Shown: positions 7,583 through 14,453 of the stretch, one piece after another
Layout: every line of letters begins with the position of its first letter
Position numbering within the stretch: the first letter of the stretch is position 1
From: Bacillus sp. X1(2014)
GTDB taxonomy: Bacteria; Bacillota; Bacilli; Bacillales_B; DSM-18226
Direction: 5' to 3'
NCBI RefSeq assembly: GCF_007678255.1
Contig: NZ_VEED01000038.1
Span: 1-14,453 of the forward strand
DNA length: 14,453 nucleotides
The notes under the pieces: generated by a model
What the model saw: only the letters and a program-made list of their open reading frames with translations
The model's database searches: none
Told to the model about the DNA's origin: nothing
Program-made: the position numbers and the translations under genes

Positions 7583-7936
7583 GGACCCTTTTCATTTACC
7601 GTCGAGTCCTTTTTTTCTTTTACTCGGGAAATGGAGAGCCTCTTCATTTACCGCTGAACCCCTTTTTTCTTTCACTCGGAAAATGGGGACACGCTTCATT
7701 TACCGCTGAGCCTCTTTTTTCCTTCACTCGGGAAATGGGGACACGCTTCATTTACCGCTGAGCCTCTTTTTTTCTTCACCCGGGAAATGGGGATCCTCTT
7801 CATTTACCGCCGAGTCCCTTTTTTCCTTCGCTCGGGAAATGGGGACCCTCTTCATTTACCACTGAACCCCTTTTTTCCTTCACTCGGGAAATGGAGACCC
7901 TCTTCATTTACCGCTAAGCTTCTTTTTTCCTTCAAC
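7583..7936 (+). repeat. 52-bp tandem repeat array, about 6.7 copies
   Basis: Units starting TTCATTTACC begin at 7591, 7643, 7695, 7747, 7799, 7851 and 7903, so the period is exactly 52 bp. The last unit is cut after about 34 bp, and 8 bp of a preceding unit end are recognisable at 7583. Each unit carries TTCATTTACCGC, a pyrimidine run CTTTTTTCCTTCAC and CGGGAAATGGGGA. GGGAAATG of one unit can pair, with one mismatch, with CATTTACC of the next across an 11-nt loop. Because 52 is not a multiple of three, the short open frames across the array shift frame at every unit and are not genes. The remaining sequence from 7937 to 8045 shows nothing I can identify. The function is unknown. Confidence 0.93.
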
Positions 7937-8046
7937 AATCTTCTGATCACTGGCAATGTTTTTCCTTTAGAACTTCTCATAGGCAAATATCCAAATTATT
8001 GCTCTTAGGACAAGTTCCTGTTCAACAGTGCATCTAAAAATGGGCA

Positions 8047-8076
8047 TAAAAAAAATCCGTTACATATAATGTAACG
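8047..8076 (-). terminator. tRNA-Ser terminator
   Basis: An 8-bp stem, CGTTACAT (8058-8065) with ATGTAACG (8069-8076), is followed on the minus strand by eight T (8048-8055). It lies about 40 nt beyond the tRNA 3' end. Confidence 0.8.
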
Positions 8077-8116
8077 AACCTTTATCTCCAGTTTTATGCG
8101 CGATTATTAAATATTA

Positions 8117-8209
8117 TGGAGGAGGAAGAGGGATTCGAACCCCCGCGCGGTATGACCCGCCTGTCGGTTTTCAAGACCGATCCCTTCAGCCAAACTTGGG
8201 TATTCCTCC
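8117..8209 (-). tRNA. tRNA-Ser(UGA)
   Basis: A 93-nt class II tRNA with encoded CCA. The acceptor stem GGAGGAA (8203-8209) pairs with TTCCTCC. The anticodon arm is TCGGT CTTGAAA ACCGA, giving anticodon TGA, which reads UCN serine codons. The long variable arm (GCGG/CCGC stem) is the serine identity element, and the T arm is GGGGG TTCGAAT CCCTC. The base at the discriminator position 73 reads U (A at 8120 on the plus strand), whereas serine tRNAs normally have G. It lies downstream of serS, as in B. subtilis. Confidence 0.96.
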
Positions 8210-8263
8210 GTATCAACAGAATCTAATTTAACATATTCATTTTACTATGTCAACATACTAAAT

Positions 8264-8300
8264 AAAAAAACTGGACAAATTTTTATCTGCCCAGTTTTTT
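8264..8300 (-). terminator. Bidirectional-looking hairpin terminator between serS and tRNA-Ser
   Basis: AAAAAACTGG (8265-8274) pairs with CCAGTTTTTT (8291-8300) across a 16-nt loop. On the minus strand a T run follows. It would end transcripts coming from serS through the repeat element, about 180 bp past the serS stop. Confidence 0.7.
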
Positions 8301-8314
8301 ATATGTTACACATG

Positions 8315-8437
8315 CCTATTGATTTCCGCTCCAAGCGCGAACGATTCGCGGGCGGTCCTCGTCGCTGCGCTCCAGCGCGGTCTCCCATGTCCCGTTCTCC
8401 CGCAGGAGTCTTCGCGCCTTCCGCTCCAATCAACAGG
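8315..8437. repeat. GC-rich inverted-repeat element (MITE-like), 123 bp
   Basis: The ends are CCTATTGATT (8315-8324) and AATCAACAGG (8428-8437), inverted copies matching at 9 of 10 positions. Inside are inverted GCGCGAA/TTCGCGC arms (8335-8341 and 8411-8417), a local hairpin CGCGAACGATTCGCG (8336-8350) and GCGCT/AGCGC (8367-8378). TTCCGCTCCAA occurs near both ends in the same orientation. GC content is far above that of its surroundings. From memory, sequences like GCAGGAGTCTTCGCGCCTTC recur in intergenic regions of many Bacillaceae; this cannot be verified here. No transposase frame is present, so any movement would need enzymes in trans. Confidence 0.75.
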
Positions 8438-8477
8438 GTGCCAAATATAAAACAATATGTTTTAACATAGCTTAAAA

Positions 8478-9758
8478 TTACATTGGTGCAATGACTTCAC
8501 GGTTGCCTATATATGGACGTAGTACAGTAGGAATGACGACACTGCCATCGGCTTGTTGGTAATTTTCTAAGATGGCAGCCACCGTGCGGCCAATCGCAAG
8601 ACCAGAACCATTTAGGGTGTGAACATGCTCTGGCTTTGCCTTTGGTTCGCGGCGGAAACGAATGTTTGCCCGTCTTGCCTGGAAAGCCTCAAAGTTACTG
8701 CAAGAAGAAATTTCACGATACGTTCCATAGCTTGGAATCCAAACTTCAATATCATACTTTTTCGCAGCGGTAAAGCCGAGGTCACCCGTACACATGCTTA
8801 ATACACGGTATGGCAACTCCAATAATTGTAATACTTTCTCTGCATCATTTGTAAGCTTTTCAAGCTCCTCATAAGAATCTTCGGGCTTAACAAACTTTAC
8901 AAGTTCCACCTTATTGAATTGATGCTGACGAATCAAACCACGTGTATCCCGGCCCGCAGAGCCAGCCTCAGAACGGAAACATGCACTGTAAGCAGCGAAG
9001 CGGATTGGCAGGGCTTCTGCAGTTAAGATTTCATCACGGTGAAGATTGGTGACAGGGACTTCTGCTGTCGGAATTAGAAAGTAATCTTCATTTTCAATTA
9101 AGAAGGCATCTTCTTCGAACTTAGGAAGTTGACCTGTTCCAGTCATGCTCGCACGGTTGACTAAATACGGCGGCAATATTTCTGTGTACCCATGCTCATC
9201 GACGTGAAGGTCTAACATGAAGCTTATTAACGCACGTTCTAAACGAGCACCTAACCCTTTATAAAATACAAAGCGGCTCCCTGTTACCTTCCCAGCCCGT
9301 TCAAAATCAAGAATCCCTAGCTGATCGGCAACATCCCAATGCGGCTTGGCCTCAAAGTCAAACTCACGCACCTTGCCCCATTGTCTTATTTCAATATTAT
9401 CATCCTCAGTTTCGCCCACTGGAACACTTTCATGCGGGATATTTGGAATGCTCAGCATCAAAAGTTCTAATGACTCTTCTACTACACGTAATTCATCATC
9501 AAACGTTTTGATCTTGTCACCCACCTCACGCATTTCCTTGATCAAATGGTCGGCATCCTGCTTATCACGTTTTAAAGCTGCAACCTGCTGAGATACTTCA
9601 TTGCGGCGGCTTTTTAACTTTTCTGTTTCGACAATTAGTTCTCGTCTTCTTTGGTCCAGTTCTTCAAATTGATCAAGTGCAGATAAATCTTCCCCACGCT
9701 TTTGAAGTTTTTCTTTTACATCTGCAAAATCAGCTCGTAACACTTTAATATCTAGCAT
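8478..9758 (-). CDS. serS: Serine--tRNA ligase
   Basis: SerRS activates serine with ATP and charges tRNA-Ser. The 426-residue class II synthetase has an N-terminal tRNA-binding coiled coil (about 27-100, rich in Lys/Glu) that grips the long variable arm. The catalytic domain follows, with [12 protein letters not shown] (206-217), motif 2 in the [15 protein letters not shown] region (260-274) and motif 3 [18 protein letters not shown] (384-401). AAAGGAG lies about 9 nt before the ATG. The gene has a T-box leader, so its expression should rise when tRNA-Ser is uncharged. In B. subtilis pdxS-pdxT precede it; here dacA does directly. A tRNA-Ser(UGA) gene lies downstream. Confidence 0.98.
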   Translation of the reverse strand: MLDIKVLRADFADVKEKLQKRGEDLSALDQFEELDQRRRELIVETEKLKSRRNEVSQQVAALKRDKQDADHLIKEMREVGDKIKTFDDELRVVEESLELLMLSIPNIPHESVPVGETEDDNIEIRQWGKVREFDFEAKPHWDVADQLGILDFERAGKVTGSRFVFYKGLGARLERALISFMLDLHVDEHGYTEILPPYLVNRASMTGTGQLPKFEEDAFLIENEDYFLIPTAEVPVTNLHRDEILTAEALPIRFAAYSACFRSEAGSAGRDTRGLIRQHQFNKVELVKFVKPEDSYEELEKLTNDAEKVLQLLELPYRVLSMCTGDLGFTAAKKYDIEVWIPSYGTYREISSCSNFEAFQARRANIRFRREPKAKPEHVHTLNGSGLAIGRTVAAILENYQQADGSVVIPTVLRPYIGNREVIAPM

Positions 9759-9823
9759 AAAAATGGCACTCCTTTATATTTTTTTTAGGATCAGACGGTG
9801 CTGTACGGGCTGCATTACCGCTT

Positions 9824-9865
9824 AAAAAACAAAAAACTCCCGCCCCTAATACAGGGACGAGAGTT
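9824..9865 (-). terminator. T-box-controlled terminator of serS
   Basis: A 13-bp arm, AACTCCCGCCCCT (9835-9847), pairs with AGGGACGAGAGTT (9853-9865) with small mismatches. On the minus strand it is followed by T runs (9824-9834). Its 5' arm follows directly on the T-box sequence, as needed for the alternative antiterminator. Confidence 0.9.
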
Positions 9866-10070
9866 ACTCGCGATACCACCCTGGTTGACAGAATAAACTG
9901 TCCACCTCAAAAAAACGTTAACGGTTTCTACCGAAAGTACATACTGACCTCAGGATGAGATGTTCCGCACCTTGCTCGAGGAGGGATTCACAAGTTTCAT
10001 TCACCGGTTCACACCAGCCACCGGCTCTCTTGTAGAATGAGTCTCTTGTTACTATTTCCTCTCATTGCTT
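9835..10070 (-). promoter_or_regulatory. Serine T-box leader (riboswitch) of serS
   Basis: The T-box sequence AGGGTGGTATCGCG (minus strand, 9869-9882) is diagnostic; it pairs with the tRNA acceptor end region when the tRNA is uncharged and forms the antiterminator. Stem I upstream includes GGTGGCTGGTGTGAACCGG (10008-10026 region). The specifier region reads GAATCCCTCC, so the specifier codon is probably UCC (9984-9986), a serine codon. The 5' boundary is estimated. Together with the terminator this leader fills most of the 413-bp gap between serS and dacA. Confidence 0.93.
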
Positions 10071-10112
10071 TATCATAATTTATGATTTTGTATTTATTAA
10101 TTTACTATATAT

Positions 10113-10140
10113 ATTATCCAAAAGCAACCAATTTAATCAA
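10113..10140 (-). promoter_or_regulatory. Predicted serS promoter
   Basis: The minus strand has TTGATT (10135-10140), a 16-bp spacer and GATAAT (10113-10118). It lies just upstream of the T-box leader. The neighbouring TTGGTT and TATAGT offer an alternative alignment, so the exact boxes are uncertain. Confidence 0.45.
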
Positions 10141-10153
10141 ATTGTTTTTGCTT
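10122..10153 (-). other. Imperfect inverted repeat between dacA and the serS promoter
   Basis: On the minus strand AAGCAA-AAA-CAATTT-GATT-AAATTG-G-TTGCTT forms a 12-bp stem with a small internal loop. It begins 18 bp after the dacA stop and overlaps the predicted serS -35 box. It could be a weak dacA terminator, although only a short TTTT follows, or an operator. Confidence 0.4.
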
Positions 10154-10171
10154 GCTGGTTGTTAAAATAAA

Positions 10172-11533
10172 TTAAAACCATCCCTTAACAGTGGAGGCAA
10201 TCCCATGAAAGACATCTCCAAAGAAATTACCAATACCTTTCATCATCAACACAAACCAGTTTGATTTTTCTACATCTTGTGCAGCAATCACATCAACCTT
10301 TACAGATTGTTGCCCCTCTGCAGTTAAGAAGCTTACCTTTTCGCCATTTTTTGGTTCAATGGTTAAATAACCAACTTTCTCACCCTTTTTAATTGGGGCT
10401 GTTAGCTTACCATCTTTCGTCAGTTTCTTCTTATCAAGGACTAAGACAGGTTTATAATTTTCTTTGCTGCCATTTGGAATCATCATGTTAATGGCTGATT
10501 TTGTATAGATCTTAACCTGGTCTTCTTTTCCCTTTGTAACAGGAACCGTTTTTTGACCTTTTACTTGGTAATGCTTAGAAATCATTTTTTCCTTTGAAAA
10601 ATTTGTAAATGCGTAATCTAGCATTTTTTTTGTTTCACCAAAACGCGCTTTATAACCGTCGTTTTTCCCGCTAACATCCTTCGCATTTTGGACAACGGTA
10701 ATAAATCGTTTTCCATCTCTGCTTGCTGTCCCCGTGAAGCAGTAACCCGCAAAATCAGTTGTACCGGTTTTAAGCCCGTCCATGCCCTCATAGCCATAAA
10801 CTAATGTTGGCAGCATCCAGTTCCAGTTTTGCATTTCAATTCGATCTTCTGTACCTTCACGAAATACCTTTTTAGGAGTGCTGGCTGTTTTTAAAACATC
10901 TGGATAATCATTAATGAGATGAAATGCTAATGTCGCCACATCACGAGGAGACATCACATTTTCCTCCTCTGCTCCAGTTCCTTCCGGTTGGCTGCCATTA
11001 TAATCTTTATTATTCAAACCAGTTGAGTTCACAAATTTACTATTTTTTAATCCAAGTTTTTTTGCCTTTTCATTCATCATCTTGACAAAGTTCGTTTCAG
11101 AACCAGCAATGACTTCAGCAAGGGCAATGGTTGTCCCATTTGCAGAATAAATAGCCATAGCTTCATATAATTCTCGAACATTATATTTTTCACCAAGGCG
11201 TAAAGGGACATTCGATAAACCCGTTGGCTGTGAGATTTTATAAACCAGGTCACTTACTGTATATTCCTGGTCCCATTTAACCTTACCGTGTTTCACGGCA
11301 TCCAGTAAAAGATACTCAGTCATCATCTTTGTCATACTGGCAATTCCTAATGGACTGTCAGCATTTTTTGCATATAAAACCTTACCTGTTTGTCCATCAA
11401 CCAAAATAGCTCCGTCTGCATTCACATTTAATGCTGCGTCTGCCTTCGCTATATCAACACCAGCAAATAGTCCAAAAAACAAAATAAGTGCCAGTGCACT
11501 GGCAATACATTTCTGATAAAAATGTTTGTTCAC
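10172..11533 (-). CDS. dacA: D-alanyl-D-alanine carboxypeptidase (PBP5), DacA
   Basis: DacA trims the terminal D-Ala from peptidoglycan stem peptides outside the membrane and is a major penicillin-binding protein of vegetative Bacillus. The 453-residue protein has a signal peptide (about 1-33, ending AKADA), the active-site SMTK (66-69; nucleophile Ser66), SAN (130-132) and KTG (255-257). The C-terminal PBP5-type beta domain ends in an amphipathic anchor ([14 protein letters not shown]... to the C-terminus). I chose GTG at 11531-11533: GGAGGG lies 7 nt upstream, and the in-frame ATG further up lies inside that Shine-Dalgarno. It is leftward and downstream of guaB but separated from it by a terminator. 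A possible extended -10 promoter lies at 11568. Confidence 0.95.
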   Translation of the reverse strand: MNKHFYQKCIASALALILFFGLFAGVDIAKADAALNVNADGAILVDGQTGKVLYAKNADSPLGIASMTKMMTEYLLLDAVKHGKVKWDQEYTVSDLVYKISQPTGLSNVPLRLGEKYNVRELYEAMAIYSANGTTIALAEVIAGSETNFVKMMNEKAKKLGLKNSKFVNSTGLNNKDYNGSQPEGTGAEEENVMSPRDVATLAFHLINDYPDVLKTASTPKKVFREGTEDRIEMQNWNWMLPTLVYGYEGMDGLKTGTTDFAGYCFTGTASRDGKRFITVVQNAKDVSGKNDGYKARFGETKKMLDYAFTNFSKEKMISKHYQVKGQKTVPVTKGKEDQVKIYTKSAINMMIPNGSKENYKPVLVLDKKKLTKDGKLTAPIKKGEKVGYLTIEPKNGEKVSFLTAEGQQSVKVDVIAAQDVEKSNWFVLMMKGIGNFFGDVFHGIASTVKGWF

Positions 11534-11540
11534 TTTAACG

Positions 11541-11546
11541 CCCTCC
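11541..11546 (-). promoter_or_regulatory. dacA ribosome binding site
   Basis: GGAGGG on the minus strand lies 7 nt before GTG 11533. The only nearby ATG overlaps it, so GTG is the start. Confidence 0.75.
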
Positions 11547-11567
11547 ATGAATTTATACACCTTGGTT

Positions 11568-11576
11568 ATTTTAACA
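11568..11576 (-). promoter_or_regulatory. Possible dacA promoter, extended -10
   Basis: The minus strand reads TGTTAAAAT, a TGn-extended -10 box about 35 bp before the GTG start. No good -35 box lies at the right distance. Confidence 0.35.
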
Positions 11577-11649
11577 TAAGTCAATAGCAAATCATAGACG
11601 GAGCAATGAACCATCTTATGGCTATTTTTTAAAGTTTATAGGTATTTTT

Positions 11650-11685
11650 ACATAAAAAACAGAGAAGTCATCGCTTCTCTGTTTT
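11650..11685 (-). terminator. guaB terminator
   Basis: A perfect 12-bp stem, AAAACAGAGAAG (11656-11667) with CTTCTCTGTTTT (11674-11685), has a 6-nt loop and a T-rich continuation on the minus strand. It starts 4 nt after the guaB stop codon. Confidence 0.92.
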
Positions 11686-11689
11686 AAAG

Positions 11690-13156
<1,467 letters not shown>

Positions 13157-13187
13157 TCAGGCCCCCAGGAAAAAAAATATTATTTGT

Positions 13188-13216
13188 AGGTTATCAATTG
13201 GATAAAATACTGTCAA
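13188..13216 (-). promoter_or_regulatory. Predicted guaB promoter
   Basis: The minus strand has a consensus TTGACA (13211-13216), a 17-bp spacer and TAACCT (13188-13193), which keeps the most conserved T, A and final T. It overlaps the predicted yaaC promoter on the other strand. Confidence 0.55.
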
Positions 13217-13226
13217 GGAATAAATA
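13198..13226 (+). promoter_or_regulatory. Predicted yaaC promoter
   Basis: TTGGAT (13198-13203), a 17-bp spacer and TAAATA (13221-13226) lie about 35 bp before the yaaC TTG start. The boxes interleave with those predicted for guaB. Confidence 0.45.
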
Positions 13227-13246
13227 TTAGTCTGATTCTTCTGAAA

Positions 13247-13254
13247 AAGGTGAT
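13247..13254 (+). promoter_or_regulatory. yaaC ribosome binding site
   Basis: AAGGTGAT lies 6 nt before TTG 13261, a strong match to the anti-Shine-Dalgarno. It fixes TTG as start although no ATG is nearby. Confidence 0.7.
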
Positions 13255-13260
13255 ATAGTC

Positions 13261-14202
13261 TTGAGTATTCAATATAAAGATTGGAAAAGCTTCTCTTGTT
13301 TCTTTTCGGCAGAGTACTGCCAGCAATTTTTAAAAAATTGTTATCAAAAACGGAATATCGAGAATCCAGAGCAAAAAAGCTATGAAAACTGTTATGCGTT
13401 TTTATATTATCTGGAACATGGACAAATTTATTATCAACAAGCCAGCAGTTCTCCACTTATTATAAAACCAATTTTACTTTTTTATGGTCTTGTCCACTTA
13501 ATTAAGGCATGTATATTAACAACAGATCCTGCTTACCCTGAAACAACGGCTGTTTTGGCTCACGGTGTCTCCACAAGAAAAAGAAAGAAGCAGAATTATC
13601 AATTCTTCCAAGATGAAGTGAAATTCCAAAAAAATGGACTTTTCCCCTTCATTTCTGAAAAATTGTTTCACATGAAACAAATGGAAGGGGAGAAAGTCAT
13701 TATGGAGGAATTACTAAAGCTTATACCAGAACTAGATGAATTATTCTTTTTACTTGAGGGGAAAAGGACATTTATGAAGCTGGAGGCCACTGAGGAAAAG
13801 CTTGTTGTGCCGGAAAAAATATTAGATCAATTCCATATGACAGAAAGCCGGTTTAAGGAATTTTTAGCGTCTAAGTTTGAAAAAGGAGTGGAGTTTTCGA
13901 AGGAGGGGTTGTCTTTTCAGGTGAACCCGGCATCTTCTTTCGGAAGCTCACCATTGAAGTTTCATTTAGGAGAAAATTATTACGCGCTGCCCCTGAACAA
14001 AGACAACTTTTTTAATTTCCCTGAGCTGCTGATTCATTATTTATTGCTTTACAATTTAAGTATGATTGCACGTTATGAAACGGAGTGGTGGAGTGAGTTG
14101 ACAAAGATGATGCCAAATAAGGATTATCCGTTTATTTGTTCGTTTTTGGATGTCACGTTGCAAAAGGGGCCTTATTTGGTTTATCAGTATTTGATGAGAT
14201 AG
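13261..14202 (+). CDS. yaaC: YaaC family protein, function unknown
   Basis: The 313-residue product corresponds to the YaaC family found next to guaB in Bacillus; the length and the position opposite guaB and beside an rRNA operon match B. subtilis yaaC. I recognise no catalytic motif. The first third contains a hydrophobic stretch (SPLIIKPILLFYGLVHLIKACIL, split here by family convention at about residues 65-87) and the HGVSTRKRKKQNYQF segment conserved in the family. The C-terminal third is aromatic and hydrophobic (LLIHYLLLYNLSMIARYETEWW, about residues 257-278) and may contain membrane-associated helices. It starts with TTG. No terminator is clear after it before the repeat array. The function is unknown and the neighbourhood adds no hint. 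Confidence 0.88.
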   Translation: MSIQYKDWKSFSCFFSAEYCQQFLKNCYQKRNIENPEQKSYENCYAFLYYLEHGQIYYQQASSSPLIIKPILLFYGLVHLIKACILTTDPAYPETTAVLAHGVSTRKRKKQNYQFFQDEVKFQKNGLFPFISEKLFHMKQMEGEKVIMEELLKLIPELDELFFLLEGKRTFMKLEATEEKLVVPEKILDQFHMTESRFKEFLASKFEKGVEFSKEGLSFQVNPASSFGSSPLKFHLGENYYALPLNKDNFFNFPELLIHYLLLYNLSMIARYETEWWSELTKMMPNKDYPFICSFLDVTLQKGPYLVYQYLMR

Positions 14203-14251
14203 CAAAATGAAAATTTTTTTGAGTAGTTTTGTTAGCTTTCTGTTTTTTTGT

Positions 14252-14356
14252 TTTACTGTCCGGTTTCGTGCATTTACTGTTTAGTTTAATCACTTTACTG
14301 TCCAATTCCAATGATTTACTGTCCACTTTTACCATTTTACTGTCGACAATTATTTA
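14252..14356. repeat. 21-bp tandem repeat array, 5 copies
   Basis: TTTACTGT recurs at 14252, 14273, 14294, 14315 and 14336, an exact 21-bp period. TTTACTGTCC is the commonest start and the second half of each unit is variable. Because 21 is divisible by three, the minus strand reads as a heptad-like peptide repeat (xDSKxxK); I do not regard it as a gene, as it has no family match or convincing ribosome site. It lies between yaaC and the rRNA terminator. Confidence 0.88.
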
Positions 14357-14376
14357 ATCATATTTCCATAACAAAT

Positions 14377-14402
14377 AAGGACAACCTTTTCAGGTTGTCC
14401 TT
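14377..14402 (-). terminator. rRNA operon terminator
   Basis: A perfect 11-bp stem, AAGGACAACCT (14377-14387) with AGGTTGTCCTT (14392-14402), has a TTTC loop and T-rich sequence downstream on the minus strand. It starts about 6 nt past the 5S rRNA 3' end. Confidence 0.92.
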
Positions 14403-14407
14403 GATGT

Positions 14408-14453
14408 GCCTGGCAACGTCCTACTCTCACAGGGACGCGTGTCCCAACTACCA
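14408..14453 (-). rRNA. rrf: 5S rRNA, 3' part (cut by window edge)
   Basis: The minus strand contains TGAGAGTAGGACGTTGCCAG, the conserved 3' end of Bacillus 5S rRNA, preceded by TGGTAGTTGGG-type sequence. Only about 46 nt are in the window; the 5' part and the 23S and 16S genes lie to the right. It ends an rRNA operon that runs leftward and corresponds to rrnO beside yaaC/guaB in B. subtilis. Confidence 0.95.

Noticed and set aside
7583..7936. Possible CRISPR array
   Set aside because: The repeats are contiguous with no unique spacers between conserved repeats, and no cas genes are present.
7521..8008. Three small rightward open frames across the 52-bp array, with repeated FTAEPLFSFTR-like peptides
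   Set aside because: The 52-bp period shifts frame at every unit, so the same repeat is read in all three frames; there is no ribosome site or family match.
13157..13456. 99-residue minus-strand frame upstream of guaB
   Set aside because: It is antisense to the yaaC start, covers both predicted promoters and resembles nothing known.
14153..14335. 60-residue minus-strand frame with an xDSKxxK heptad
   Set aside because: It arises from the 21-bp repeat, overlaps the end of yaaC on the other strand and has no clear ribosome site; kept only as a note under the repeat.

Overview
The window is a low-GC, Gram-positive, spore-forming Bacillaceae chromosome segment. It contains the spore-cortex lytic enzyme SleL/YaaH and the sigma-K checkpoint protein BofA, a large Bacillus-type SRP RNA, a serine T-box, and a gene order matching the B. 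subtilis origin-proximal block between rrnO and rrnA. The genus cannot be fixed from this segment; Bacillus sensu lato or Neobacillus-like is a guess from protein similarity recalled from memory. Relative to the usual B. subtilis map the window is reverse-complemented.

Layout, left to right. Positions 1-215 hold tandem promoters and the leader (boxA) of an rRNA operon that runs leftward off the window. Positions 284-3537 hold a leftward operon dnaX-ebfC-recR-yaaL-bofA (clamp loader, nucleoid protein, recombination repair, DUF2508 protein, sporulation checkpoint), closed by a terminator at 250-280. Next come the SRP RNA gene with its own promoter and terminator (3624-4012) and tadA (4016-4537), all leftward. 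A rightward block follows: sleL/yaaH (4687-5973), then a two-gene deoxynucleoside kinase operon (6170-7528) whose last stop codon lies in the loop of its terminator. Positions 7583-7936 are a noncoding array of exact 52-bp-period repeats. Leftward again are tRNA-Ser(UGA), a GC-rich inverted-repeat element (8315-8437), serS with its T-box leader, dacA and guaB. yaaC runs rightward from 13261. A 21-bp-period array (14252-14356), an rRNA-operon terminator and the 3' end of a 5S rRNA gene (leftward, cut by the edge) finish the window.

The genes are housekeeping: replication and repair (dnaX, ebfC, recR), translation (tadA, serS, tRNA-Ser, SRP RNA), nucleotide supply (guaB and two dNKs), cell wall (dacA), and sporulation/germination (bofA, sleL). 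serS is predicted to respond to uncharged tRNA-Ser, and a tRNA-Ser gene lies just downstream of it. Five of thirteen genes appear to use TTG or GTG starts, chosen here from Shine-Dalgarno spacing and family length.

I see no previously undescribed multi-gene system. The most notable points are the two tandem-repeat arrays, the inverted-repeat element, the absence of pdxS-pdxT between dacA and serS, a second nucleoside kinase that looks like the lactobacillus dAK type rather than B. subtilis Dck, and a tRNA-Ser that reads with U at the discriminator position.
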